Below are positions 30,371-43,618 of a DNA stretch of 64,000 nt, in pieces (position 1 is the stretch's first letter; each line of letters opens with the position of its first letter). The translations under genes and the position numbers were made by a program. Source of the DNA: Microglena sp. YARC (Eukaryota > Chlorophyta > Chlorophyceae > Chlamydomonadales > Chlamydomonadaceae); NCBI GenBank assembly GCA_022414725.1, contig CM039462.1:56497823-56561822 (forward strand). Reading direction: 5' to 3'. The notes under the pieces were generated by a model. That model worked only from the letters and a program-made list of their open reading frames with translations. It was not told where the DNA came from and ran no database searches.

Positions 30371-30800
30371 CTATTCAGCCCAAACGAAAGCATGCTAGTG
30401 CACCTTGAAGCTGACATAATCATGGTGGGGGCAGGTGGGCGTTACATTTAGACCCTTTGGTGGGTTTCATGTAGCAAGCCCATGCAGATGTTAGGCCAAT
30501 ATTAGGCAAGTCAGTTATAAACGAATAAACGATGTTAAAGGAAAGCAAAGCAAGGAACCATAAGGAAGCTAAAATATTGAGTTATCTAGGGTGCATATGG
30601 GATAAATTTGTAATCGTGTTCAGGTCGTGTTTAAAACCAATCCACAGCATTCCCTGGGGTTTTGAAAATGCAGGGTACTAAAGGAGATGATTTGCCACAA
30701 CATAGGCTAGGTGTTATCTAAATTTGGTGGGGTGGGGTACCCCCCCCCCCCCTTTTTTGACTCTTCCAACTTTTCTGGGGGGGTACCAGATATTTTTTGT
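30371..30800. other. No gene seen
   Basis: Mixed sequence with a short C11 run near 30740; no recognised feature. Confidence 0.5.
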
Positions 30801-30814
30801 ATGTCACCCTCCCG

Positions 30815-31078
30815 CTCATAGCAATAAATTCGCTAAAACGGAATTCTCTAAAACGGGTCAAAACTAGCGATCGCTATATATAGCGTAGATACTAATCCAG
30901 AGGGGCTCCCATGATTTCCCCCCGCTCTATGTAGCGATTGCTACTTTTGACCCCTTTTTGGCCCATATTATCGCAGAACAAAATGCCCTAAAAAGCTATA
31001 CAAAGCTATAAAAACGCTGTCCCTGGAGAAGGCTTAAAACCATTAAGCTTGAAGGCATCCCACTTTTGAAGATGTGAA
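30815..31078. repeat. AGCGATCGCT dispersed element, inverted and direct partial copies
   Basis: Inverted: CTAAAACGGGTCAAAACTAG CGATCGCTATATATAGCG (30845-30885). Direct: TATGTAGCGATTGCTACTTTTGA...AAAACGCTGTCCCTGGAG (30938-31030). Confidence 0.75.
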
Positions 31079-31255
31079 AACAAGATGTGAAAACAAGATG
31101 TGAAAACAAGATGTGAAAACAAGATGTGAAAACAAGATGTGAAAACGAAATGTGAAAACAAAATGTGAAAACAAGATGTTAAAACAAGATGTGAAAACAA
31201 AATGTGAAAACGAAATGTGAAAACAATATGTGAAAACAAGATGTGAAAACGAAAT
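31078..31255. repeat. 13-bp minisatellite (AAGATGTGAAAAC)
   Basis: About 13 copies, with AAAATGTG and CGAAATGTG variants. Confidence 0.95.
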
Positions 31256-31305
31256 CCCATCACAATCCAGCTCCATTGAAGGCTTAGGTAACAACCACGT
31301 GCCAG

Positions 31306-31550
31306 ATGACACCACCCAAGCACCACACCACGTGCCACACCAAACCAAGCATCACACCACACCACGCACCACACCATGCACCACACCACACCACGCACCA
31401 CACCACACCACGCACCACACCATGCACCACACCACACCACGCACCACACCATGCACCACACCACGCACCACACCATGAACCACACCACACCATGCACCAA
31501 ACCATGCACCACACCATGTACCACACTACACCACGTGCCAAACCACCACT
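31306..31550. repeat. CCACACCACGCA minisatellite
   Basis: Irregular 10-15-bp units of CACCACACCATGCACCACAC. Similar filler separates the exon G edge copies up to 32030. Confidence 0.92.
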
Positions 31551-31571
31551 AATTATCATTGTAGTCATTCT

Positions 31572-31970
31572 TACCCCAGGGCAGCGGAGTTGGCAGCGGA
31601 CCAGGCGGCTGATGAGCACCACACCACGCGCCACACAACACCAAGCACCACACCACACCGGCATTCCCACCTAACAGCAGTAGAGTGGGCAGCGGACCAG
31701 GCGGCTGATGAGCGCCACACCACACCAAGCACTTCACCACGCACCACACCACACCAAGCACCACACCACGTGCCACACTACACCAAGCACCACACCACAC
31801 CTACATTCCCACCTGACAGGAGTAGAGTGAGCAGCGGACCAGGCGGCTGATGAGCACACACCACACCAAGCACACACCACGCACCACACAAGCACCACAC
31901 ACACCGGCATTCCCACCTAACAGCAGTAGAGTGGGCAGCGGACCAGGCGGCTGATGAGCACCACACCCCA
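31572..31970 (-). repeat. Four partial copies of the cyclase exon G 3' edge
   Basis: Segments at about 31575-31618, 31672-31713, 31812-31852 and 31922-31961 each repeat the last ~43 coding bases of exon G (minus: GTGCTCATCAGCCGCCTGGT, CCGCTGCC...) and its donor, separated by CACACCA-rich filler. The most distal copy has a different tail and a strong GTAAGA donor. Confidence 0.9.
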
Positions 31971-32029
31971 CCAAGTACCACACCACGCACCACACCACAC
32001 CAAGCACCACACCACACCGGCATTCCCAC

Positions 32030-32150
32030 CTAACAGCAGTAGAGTGGGCAGCGGACCAGGCGGCTGATGAGCACCAAACTGTGCCAGTTTTGGTCATGCC
32101 AGCAATGCGAGCTGCACGGTTCATGGCTCGGCCCCGGTATGCCATCTGAC
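32030..32150 (-). CDS. Cyclase exon G (C2 catalytic core end)
   Basis: Acceptor GATGACAG|GTCAGATGG, donor GTTAG|GTGGGA, 121 nt. Completes T-G and encodes [17 protein letters not shown], then [22 protein letters not shown]. Contains the transition-state Asn and Arg. Confidence 0.85.
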
Positions 32151-32892
32151 CTGTCATCAGTGATTTGTATATGGGTGAGTGCGTGGGTGCGGTGTACATG
32201 GGTTCATGAGTGGGTGGATGACTGAGTGAGTGGGTGAGGGGAATACGGGTGTGTGAGTGTGTGAGTGGGTGTGTGATCGAGTGAGTGGGTGAGGTATTGA
32301 TGGGTGGGTGAGTGGTTATACCAGCAATGCGTGCAGCTCGGTGAATAGCTCGGCCCCAATATTACATCTGACCAGTATGTATGTGTATGTATGTGTTTGT
32401 GTATGTATGTATGTATGTATGTATGTATGTATGTATGTATGTATTGTTTGTGTATGTATGTATGTATGTATGTATGTATGTATGTATGTATGTATGTATG
32501 TATGTATGTATGTATGTATGTATGTATGCATGTATGTATGTATGTATGTATGTATGTATGTATGTATGTATGCATGTATGCATGTATGCATGTATGTGTA
32601 TGCACGCATGTATGTATGTATGTATGTATGTATGTATGTATGTATGTATGTATGTATGTATGTATGTATGTATGTATGTATGTATGCATGTACGCATGTA
32701 TGCATGTATGTGTATGTATGTATGTATGTATGTATGTATGTATGTATGTATGTATGTATGTATGTATGTATGTATGTATGTATGTATGCATGTATGCATG
32801 TATGTATGTATGTATGTATGCATGTATGTATGTATGTATGTATGTGTGCATGTATGCATGTATGCATGCATGTATGTATGTATGTATGTATG

Positions 32893-32923
<31 letters not shown>

Positions 32924-35900
32924 GTATGCATGTATGCATGTATGTATGTATGTATGTATGTATGTATGTATGTATGTATGTATGTATGTATGTATGCATG
33001 TATGTATGTATGCATGTATGTATGTATGTATGTGGCATGTATGTGTATGCATGTATGTATGTATGTATGTATGTATGTATGTATGTATGTATGTATGTAT
33101 GTATGTATGCATGCATGTATGTATGTATGTATGTATGTATGTATGTATGTATGTATGTATGTATGCATGCATGTATGTATGTATGTATGTATGTATGTAT
33201 GTATGTATGTATGTATGTATGTATGTATGTATGCATGTATGCATGTATGTGTATGCATGTATGTATGTATGTATGTATGCATGTATGTGTATGCATGTAT
33301 GTATGTATGTATGTATGTATGTATGTATGTATGCATGTATGTATGTATGTATGTATGTATGTATGTATGTATGTATGCATTCCCCTTCACTTAAGATGTG
33401 AACCCCCCCACCCCTACCTTAAATAAAGAAATGAAAAACCCCGTATAATGCTCAATACAGAGAAGTTATAATTCACAATACCGGTACACATAATTATTCT
33501 TATCACTATGCTTATCACTATGCTTATCACTATGCTTATCACTATGCTTATCACTATGCTTATCACTATGCTTATCACTATTCTTATCACTATGCTTATC
33601 ACTATGCTTATCACTATTCTTATCACTATTCTTATCACTATTCTTATCACTATGCTTATCACTATGTTATCACTATTCTTATTATGCTTATCACTATGCT
33701 TATCATAGCTTATCACTATGCTTATGTAATGTATGCTTATCATCACTATATCACTATTCTTATCACTATGCTTATCACTATGCTTATCACTATGCTTATC
33801 ACTATGCTTATCACTATGCTTATCATGGCTATATGCTTATCACTATGCTTATCACTATGCTTATCACTATGCTTATCACTATGCTTACACTATGCTCATT
33901 GCTTATCATTGCTATGCTTATCACTATGCTTATCACTATGCTTATCACTTTTATCACTTTGCTTATCACCAAGCTTATCACTATGCTTATCACTATGCTT
34001 ATCACTATGCTTATCACTATAGAAAAGTTAGAATTCTCACTACAGATTACGCATAATGCTGACCTGTCAAGGGATCGATGTCGGTCTTGATGCCACCGAT
34101 CTCGATGCCAGCCTTGATGCGGAGGCCGCGGTAAAGAAGCCGACCCTTGCGAAGGTGCACGGCAGCATTGGCCTGGGTGGATGGGTGAGTGAGTGAGTTG
34201 GTGGGTGGGTGGGTGGGTGGGTGGGTGAGTTGGGGAGTGAGTGGGTGAGTGGGTGGGTGGGTGGGTGAGGGGAAGATGGGTGTATGGGTGGGTGAGTAGG
34301 TGGGTGGGTGGGTGAGGGGTAAATGGGTGGGTGAGTGGGTGGGTGGGTGGATGGGTGGGTGATTGAGTGAGTGGGTGAGTGGGAGGGTGGGTGATTGAGT
34401 AAGTTGGTGGGGGGTAGATGGGCGGGTGAGTTGGTGAGTGTAGATACTTCACCATGAGGCAATCCTGATGCATGGTGGGTGGGTGGGTGGGGGGAGACCG
34501 TGAGGGTAGATGGGTGGGTGGGTGGGTGGGTGGGGAGACCGTGAGGGTAGATACTTCACCATGAGGTATTCTTATCACGATGCTTATCACTATGCTTATC
34601 ACTATTCTTATCACTATTCTTATCACTATTCTTATCACTATGCTTATCACTATGCTTATCACTATTCTTATCACTATGCTTATCACTATTCTTATCACTA
34701 TGCTTATCACTATGCTTATCACTATGCTTATCACTATGCTTATCACTATGCTTATCACTATGCTTATCACTATGCTTATCACTATGCTTATCACTATGCT
34801 TATCACTATGCTTATCACTATGCTTATCACTATGCTTATCACTATGCTTATCACTATGCTTATCACTATGCTTATCACTATGCTTATCACCAAGCTTATC
34901 ACTATGCTTATCACTATGCTTATCACTATGCTTATCACTATGCTTATCACTATAGAAAAGTTAGAATTCTCACTACAGATTACGCATAATGCTGACCTGT
35001 CAAGGGATCGATGTCGGTCTTGATGCCACCGATCTCGATGCCAGCCTTGATGCGGAGGCCGCGGTAAAGAAGCCGACCCTTGCGAAGGTGCACGGCAGCA
35101 TTGGCCTGGGTGGGTGGATGGGTGAGTGAGTGAGTTGGTGGGTGGTGGGTGGGTGGGTGAGTTGGGGAGTGAGTGGGTGAGTGGGTGGTGGGTGGGTGAG
35201 GGGGAGATGGGTGTATGGGTGGGTGAGTAGGTGGTGGGGTGGGTGAGGGGTAAATGGGTGGGTGAGTGGGTGGGTGGGTGGATGGGTGGGTGATTGAGTG
35301 AGTGGGTGAGTGGGAGGGTGGGTGATTGAGTAAGTTGGTGGGGGGGTAGATGGGCGGGTGAGTTGGTGAGTGGTAGATACTTCACCATGAGGCAATCCTG
35401 ATGCATGGTGGGTGGGTGGGTGGGGGGAGACCGTGAGGGATAGATGGGTGGGTGGGTGGGTGGGTGGGGGGAGACCGTGAGGGGTAGATACTTCACCATG
35501 AGGCAATCCTGATGCATTTCCGAGCCCTCGGCTGGCGGAGAAGCTGACTGTGTGTGTGGGTGGCTGAGGGGTAGATGGGTGGATAAGTGGGTGGGTGATT
35601 GATTATGGGGTAGATGGGTGGGTGGGTGGGTGGGTTGGGGGGGGGGGGGGGTGGGGGGGGAGACCGTGAGGGGGTAGATGGGTGGGTGGGTGGGTGAGGG
35701 GTAGATGGGTGGATAAGTGGGTGGGTGGTGAGGGTAGATGGGTGGATGAGTGGGTGGGTGGGTGAGTGGTAAGATGGGTGGATGAGTGGGTGGGTGGGTG
35801 ATGGGGTAGATGGGGTGGATGAGTGGGTGGGTGGGTGAGGGGTAGATGGGTGGATGAGTGGGTGGGGGGTGGGGGGGGGAGACGTGAGGGGTAGATGGGT

Positions 35901-38900
35901 GGATGAAGTGGGTGGGTGGGTGAGGGGTAGATGGGTGGATGAGTGGGTGGGGGGGTGATGGGGTAGATGGGTGGATGAGTGGGTGGGTGGGTGAGGGGTA
36001 GATGGGGTGGGTGGTGGGTGGTGGGGTGAGGGGTAGATGGGTGGGTGAGGGTAGATGGGTGGGTGAGGGTAGATGGGTGGGTGGGTGGGTGGGTGGGGTG
36101 GGTGAGGGGTAGATGGGTGGTGGGTGGGTGATTGATTTATGGGGTAGATGGGTGGATGAGTGGGTGGGTGGGTGAGGGGTAGATGGTGGGTGGGTGGTGG
36201 GTGTGGTGAGGGGTAGATAGGTGGATGAGTGGGTGGGTGGGTGAGGGGAAGATGGGTGGGTGGGTGGGTGGGTGGGTGAGGGTAGATGGGTGGGTGGGTG
36301 GGTGCTTGATTGTGGGGTAGATGGGTGGATGAGTGGGTGGGTGGGTGAGGGGTAGATGGGTGGGTGGGTGGGTGGGTGGGTGGGGAGGGGTAGATGGGTG
36401 GATGGGTGGGTGGGTGGGTGAGGGTAGATGGGTGGATGAGTGGGTGGTGGGTGAGGGGTAGATGGGTGGATGAGTGGGTGGGTGGGTGATGGGGTAGATG
36501 GGTGGATGAGTGGGTGGGTGATTGATTATGGGGTAGATGGGTGGATGAGTGGGTGGGTGATTGATTATGGGGTAGATGGGTGGGTGGGTGATTGATTATG
36601 GGGTAGATGGGTGGGTGGGTGGTGGTGGGGGAGACCGTGAGGGGTAGATGGGTGGGTGGGTGGGGTGGGGGAGACCGTGAGGGGTAGATGGGTGGGTGGG
36701 TGGGTGGGTGGGTGGGGAGACCGTGAGGGTAGATGGTGGGTGGGGGGGTGGGTGGGGGGGAGACCCGTGAGGGGTAGATGGGTGGGTGGGTGGGTGGGTG
36801 GGGGGAGACCGTGAGGGGTAGATGGGTGGGTGGGTGGGTGGGGGAGACCGTGAGGGGTAGATGGGTGGGTGGGTGGGTGGGTGATTGATTATGGGGTAGA
36901 TGGGTGGGTGGGTGGGGGAGACCGTGAGGGGTAGATGGGTGTGTGTGTGTGTGGGCGGGTGTGTGGGCGGGTGGGTGGGTGGGTGGGGGAGACCGTGAGG
37001 GGTAGATGGGTGGGTGGGTGGGTGGGTGGGCGGGGGGAGACCGTGAGGGTAGATGGGTGGGTGGGTGGGTGGTGGGTGGGGGGAGACCGTGAGGGGTAGA
37101 TGGGTGGGTGGGTGGTGGGGGTGGGGAGACTGTGAGGGGTAGATGGGTGGGTGGGTGGGTGGTGGGGGTGGGGGGGGAGACCGTGAGGGGTAGATGGGTG
37201 GGTGGTGGGTGGGGAGACCGTGAGGGGTAGTTGGGTGGGTGGGTGGGTGGGTGGGGTGGGGGGGAGACCGTGAGGGGTAGATGGGTGGGTGGTGGGTGGG
37301 GAGACCGTGAGGGGTAGATGGGTGGGTGGGGTGGGGGGGAGACCGTGAGGGGTAGATGCTTCACCATAAGGGATCACTGGTGTATCTCCAAGCACTTGGC
37401 TGGCGGAGAAGCTGTCCACACAATAAATTGTTGTATTTATACAAATATAATATGCAAACAGACAATACATAATATAAAATAAAACTATCTGTTTGTATTT
37501 ATATAACATGCAAATAAACAATATGCAGTATTAAATTACACAATAAATTGCTGTATTTACACAAATATAACATGCAAACAAACAATACATAATATTAAGT
37601 GAAAAATAATACATTGTTGTGCTTATATAAATGTAACGTGCAAACAGACAAGAGCATATATGCTACCCACACAACAAAAGGTTGGACTTATACAAATATA
37701 TATATGGACCGGCATATCATATGATGTTGACCAAATGTGAGTATAATATAATATGATATCATATAAATTGCATCATATGATATTGTATATAAATGGTGAG
37801 TTTAGCCCAGACAGACCGCCGGCATCAGATGATCTCATATGATGACATTATATCTTATTGCCGCTCCTCACACATATACCTTGCAAAAAAACAATACATA
37901 ACATCATATACAATATAGCATGAAAACGGACACTACATAATGTTAAATACAATATGACATGCAAACAAACAATACATTATATCAAATAAAACAATAATAC
38001 GCGCCCATCTGGGTGCTCATGAGAGCTTTGGCGTCATAACTGTAAGACAGCAACCCTAATGATTTTGCAGGTGGTGCTTGCAATACCACTCCATAAGGCA
38101 TCACTCTTGGCCTCTAATGATAACCCCTGGCGGACAGCTTACAGAATTTGGCAAGGCGCTCACAACTTCTGCGTGCTGCACAGATAGTCAAGCTAGACTC
38201 TCTGAGGACACGCAGAGTAAGGATAACCCCTGGCGGACAGCTAACAGAGTTTGGCAAGGCGCTCACAACTTCTGCGTGCTGCACAGATAGTCAAGCTAGA
38301 CTCTCTGAGGACACGCAGAGTAAGGATAACCCCTGGCGGACAGCTAACAGAGTTTGGCAAGGCGCTCACAACTTCTGCGTGCTGCACAGATAGTCAAGCT
38401 AGACTCTCTGAGGACACGCAGAGTAAGGATAACCCCTGGCGGACAGCTAACAGAGTTTGGCAAGGCGCTCACAACTTCTGCGTGCTGCACATGTCATCGA
38501 GCCAGACTCTCTAAGGAGGACAAGCAAAGGAATGGTAACGCCTGGTGAACAGCTAATAAAATTTGGCAAGGCGCTCCCAACTTTTGCGTGCTGCATATGT
38601 CATCGAGCCAGACTCTCTAAGGAGGACAGGCAGAGTAATGATAGCGTAATGATTGAATCGCCATTCGAACTGAATCCTCGGTGTCGCTGGTTTGTGTCGG
38701 GAGACCCACCCCCTGTGGTGAAATTCCCTTCACCCTTCACACACAAAATGCGAGCACAGCCTTTCAAATCTTTCGATTCGGTTTCAAATTATGCAAATCC
38801 AACCATTTTTGGTTGTGAAAATGTCATAATTTGCGGTTAGTTATTTTATTACCATGCCGACACAACAATTTTTTTCTTTGAAAGGCAATGGCAAGGAGGA

Positions 38901-40852
38901 CAAGCAGAGTAATGATAGTGTAATGATAGTGTAATGATAGTGTAATAATAGTTAAAGGTATGGGAGTTGGGTGGTTGTGGGTGGTTGAAGGTGGGTGGAT
39001 GTTGGGGTGAGGGGGGTTATGACTTGCTCCCCTGAGATGATTACTATTGTGTTGAACAGCATCACACATGGCGACCAGCTCCAGCATTGGAAAAGTAAAG
39101 ATAACGCCTGGTGGGGCATGGTATTAAGGGCGCCCCGTCTTACGGAGGTAGATAACAGGCTGCTACTTTACCTGGACAAAGCTACCATGGCGGTTGGCAG
39201 AGACCGCGAACACTTAAGCGTACCCTTAGGGATTCGAACCCCGCACCTTCTTGTTTCTCTGAGCTCTACCATAGAGCCGTTCGATGAAACGGGATTTAAC
39301 ATCTTCGCATATATACATATCTAGAAACTTAGAAAAAGTAGAAAGCCTATCTGGCCTTCTCGGAGCATCCCCGTGCTCTTCAAAAAAACATAAAAAACTA
39401 TACAAATATATTTTGTAAATAAAAGTTGAATTTATACAATATAACATTAGTTCGGAACGGGATGGCTCTATTGTAGAGCGATCTCGATTCGGACGGAAGC
39501 AGGTGCGGGGTCCTATCAGGTTGCTGGTTCGAACCCCATCGAGGTCACCTGGGCCCACCTGGAGGGTCGTGGACCAGCATGGTAACTGGACTCTAGGTGT
39601 GGTGTAAGCCCGTCCATCGCATACTTATGAGCCGGTTCCCTTAATACCACGTCCTTAGAAGTGTCTTTGTGACATATCTTGGAAGTTGAGATTTATTCTA
39701 CCAATATATATTTGGTTTGCTCATGGGTTTCCAATAGCTACAATTTTCAATTCCAGCTCAGATATCACAATATGTAACAATGACTAATTCCTAAGAAAAC
39801 ACTCAAATGTTCAATTCCAGCTCAAATATCACAAGATCACAATTAATAATTCCTAAGAAAACACCCAAATCGAGAAAAAGATGAAGAGATCATCGCCCTA
39901 TCCTACCATTATATATCTATATATCATATAACCATATAAAATGTTAGCGCCCGTCTGGGTGCTCTTGAGAGCTGTGGCCTTGATGAGGCAAGACAGCGGC
40001 CCTGATGCTTTTGCATGCAGCACTTGTGGTACATCTCCATGCACATCAAACAACAACAAAACGACTATACAAATATAAGGTAAACAAAACAAGTGCTTAC
40101 CTGGGTGCTCATGAGAGCTCCGGCGTCGTTAAAGCAATGCACCAGTTCAGGCCCCTTGGCATGAGGCAATTGCAATACCTCTCCAGAAGGCATCCCTGGT
40201 AGGTCCCTGGGTCCTTGGCTGGCAGAGAAGCTGAATATAATATAAAACAATAACACAACTAAACAAATATACAAATATAAGGTAAACAAAACAAGTGCTT
40301 ACCTGGGTGCTCATGAGAGCTCCGGCGTCGTTAAAGCAATGCACCAGTTCAGGCCCCTTGGCATGAGGCAATTGCAATACCTCTCCAGAAGGCATCCCTG
40401 GTAGGTCCCTGGGTCCTTGGCTGGCAGAGAAGCTGAATATAATATAAAACAATAACACAACTAAACAAATATACACATATAAGGTAAACAAAACAAGTGC
40501 TTACCTGGGTGCTCATGAGAGCTCTGGCGTCGTTAAAGCAATGCACCAGTTCAGGCCCCTTGGCATGAGGCAATTGCAATACCTCTCTAGAAGGCATCCC
40601 TGGTAGGTCTCTTGGCCCTTGGCTGGCGGAGAAGCTGTCCGCCTTGATGCTGTTGCCCCAATCCTGGAAGCCACCCAATACAGTTGGCGAGGCTCGGGGC
40701 AAAATTTCAAGGGCTTCTGAAAATTCGGGTCGCGCGTGGCTTGGGGAAGAGGGCGTGGCAACCTGGATGAGTACTTCTTCGCCCAATGCATGGCCTAGCA
40801 GTTCCTCGGACCAGTTGGCTAGCTTGCAGGCCTGGGGTAGGTGGGGAGGTGT

Positions 40853-40910
<58 letters not shown>

Positions 40911-43578
40911 CGTGTGGTGAGTGTGTTGTTGTTGTTGGTGGTGGTGTGTGTGGGGGAGGAGTGACAACCTGATGAGTACTACTTCGCCTAATGCATGGCC
41001 TAGCAGTTCCTCAGACCAGTCGGCTAGCTTGCAGGCCTGGGTGGGTGGGAGGGGAGGGTGGGGAGATGGGGGTGGTGGGGTGGTGTGCGTGTGGTGAGTG
41101 TGTTGTTGGTGGTAGTGGTGGTGGTGGTGTGTGGGGGGGAGGCGTGACAAACTGGATGAGTACTGCTTCGCCTAATGCATGGCCTAGCAGTTCCTCGGAC
41201 CAGTCGGCTAGCTTGCAGGCCTGGGGTAGGTGGGTAGGGAGGGTGGGAGGTGGATGGGGTGGAAAGGTGAGAGTGGTGTGCGGGTGGGTGGGTGGGTGGG
41301 GTGGGGTGGGGGTGGGGTGTGGGGTGGGGTGGTGGGTAGGGTGGGTGGAAGGTGACTAGTGGTGGTGGTGGTGGTGTGTGTGTGCGGTGTATGTGTGCGT
41401 GTGTGCGTGTGTGTGTGTGTGTGCGGTGGTGGTGTGTGTGTGTGGGGGGGGGGGGGGGGGGGGGGGTATTTGGTTTGAGTTGGTGGAGGATCTCTTCTCT
41501 TATACGAAATACTCTGGCAGTTACTCGGACCAGTCAGCTAGCTTGCAGGCCCTGGGGTAGGTGGGTAGGTATTTGAGTGAGTGAGTGTGTGTGTGTGTGT
41601 GTGAGTGTGTGAGTTTGGGGGGGGGGGGGGGCGGGGGGGGTATTTGTTTGAGATGGTTGAGGATCTCTTCTCTTTTAAGGGGTGTGTGGGTGCGTGTGTG
41701 TGAGAGGGGGTTGGAAGGTGGATAGGTGGGTGGTGAAGAGGGGTGTGTGTGTGGGGGGGGGGGATAGGGGGGGGAAGGTGGGTAGGGGGGGGGGGTGAAG
41801 AGGGGTGTGTGGGTGCGTGTGTGTGGGAGAGGGGGGTGGAAGGTGGGTAGGTGGGTGGTGAAGAGGGGTGTGTGGGTGCGTGTGTTGGAGAGGGGGGTGG
41901 AAGGTGGGTAGGTGGGTGGTGAAGGGGTGTGTGTGTATGCGAGGGATGGGTAGGTGGCTGGGTGATTTGGTTTTAGTTGGTTTGGTTTGTCAACTTCGTC
42001 TAATGCATGGCCCAGCATTTCCTCGGACCAGTCATCTTTCTTGCAGCCATGGGTCGTGTGTGTGTGTGGTGTGTGTGGGGGGGGAGATGTGATGTGTGTG
42101 AGTGTGACAGTGTGTGTGTGTGAGTGTGGTGTGGTGGTGGTTGTGGTGGTGGTTGGGTGGGGGGTGGCAAGACTCACCTGTATTGTGTGCAGTGACCAGC
42201 GGATGGCTGACAAGGGCTCTGGGAAGACAGCTAGCAACAAGCCATCTAGAGTGGCTTCTGCGAGGTAGCCGCCGTACTTCATTAGCTCATGCTGTACAGT
42301 TTGGAAATGGTGTACACCGTTAGCTTAAGCTGTACAGCTTGGTAATGGTGTACTTCATGAGCTGAAGCTGTACAGCTTGGCAATTGTGTACTTCATGAGC
42401 TGAAGCTGTACAGCTTGGTAATGGTGTACTTCATGAGCTGAAGCTGTACAGCTTGGTAATGGTGTACTTCATGAGCTGAAGCTGTACAGCTTGGCAATTG
42501 TGTACTTCATGAGCTGAAGCTGTACAGCTTGGTAATGGTGTACTTCATGGGCTGAAGCTGTACAGCTTGGTAATGGTGTACTTCATGAGCTGAAGCTGTA
42601 CAGCTTGGTAATGGTGTACTTCATGAGCTGAAGCTGTACAGCTTGGTAATGGTGTACTTCATGAGCTGAAGCTGTACAGCTTGGCAATTGTGTACTTCAT
42701 GAGCTGAAGCTGTACAGCTTGGTAATGGTGTACTTCATGAGCTGAAGCTGTAAAGCTTGGTAATGGTGTACTTCATGAGCTGAAGCTGTACAGCTTGGTA
42801 ATGGTGTACTTCACGAGCTGAAGCTGTACAGCTTGGTAATGGTGTACTTCATGAGCTGAAGCTGTACAGCTTGGTAATGGTGTACTTCATGAGCTGAAGC
42901 TGTACAGCTTGGTAATGGTGTACTTCATGAGCTGAAGCTGTACAGCTTGGTAATGGTGTACTTCATGAGCTGAAGCTGTACAGCTTGGTAATGGTGTACT
43001 TCATGAGCTGAAGCTGTACAGCTTGGTAATGGTGTACTTCATGAGCTGAAGCTGCACAGCTTGGTAATGGTACACTTCTTGAGCTGAAGCTGTACAGCTT
43101 GGTAATGGTGTACTTCACGAGCTGAAGCTGTACAGCTTGGCAATTGTGTAGTCATGAGCTGAAGCTTCGAAGTTTAACAATTGATCATTGTACTTACTTA
43201 TCTCATGCTGCACACTTTTAAAATTGTGTACATCGTGAGCTGAAGCTGTACAGCTTGGCAATTGTGTACTTCATGAGCGCAAGCTGTACAGCTATAAAAC
43301 ATATCATTGTACTTCATAAAATCATGCATCCACCCACCCACCCACAGATGTACTGCACCTACGCAGTTTGATGGTACACCCAAAGTGCGTCCTCAATAAT
43401 GTGGTGTGGTAAGCTGTCTGCCCCCACCGCCCCCCCCCCCACCCCACCCCACCCCACCCCCCCACACACACACACACCATTACCACACACACGCACACAC
43501 ACACAGATGTACTGCACCTGCGCAGTTTGATGGTACACCCAAAGTGCGTCCTCGAATAATGTTGGTGTGGTAAGCTGT

Positions 43579-43618
<40 letters not shown>

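Noticed and set aside
32204..33426. Frames of 336-372 codons on both strands
   Set aside because: Products are pure M-Y-V-C or H-T-Y-I repeats from the (ATGT)n microsatellite; all frames are open because the 4-bp unit lacks stops.
33829..37367. Minus-strand frames of 562 and 624 codons
   Set aside because: Read through TTATCACTATGC and GGGT repeats (S-I-V-I and P-T-H repeats) and across the exon F acceptors in the wrong frame; not proteins.
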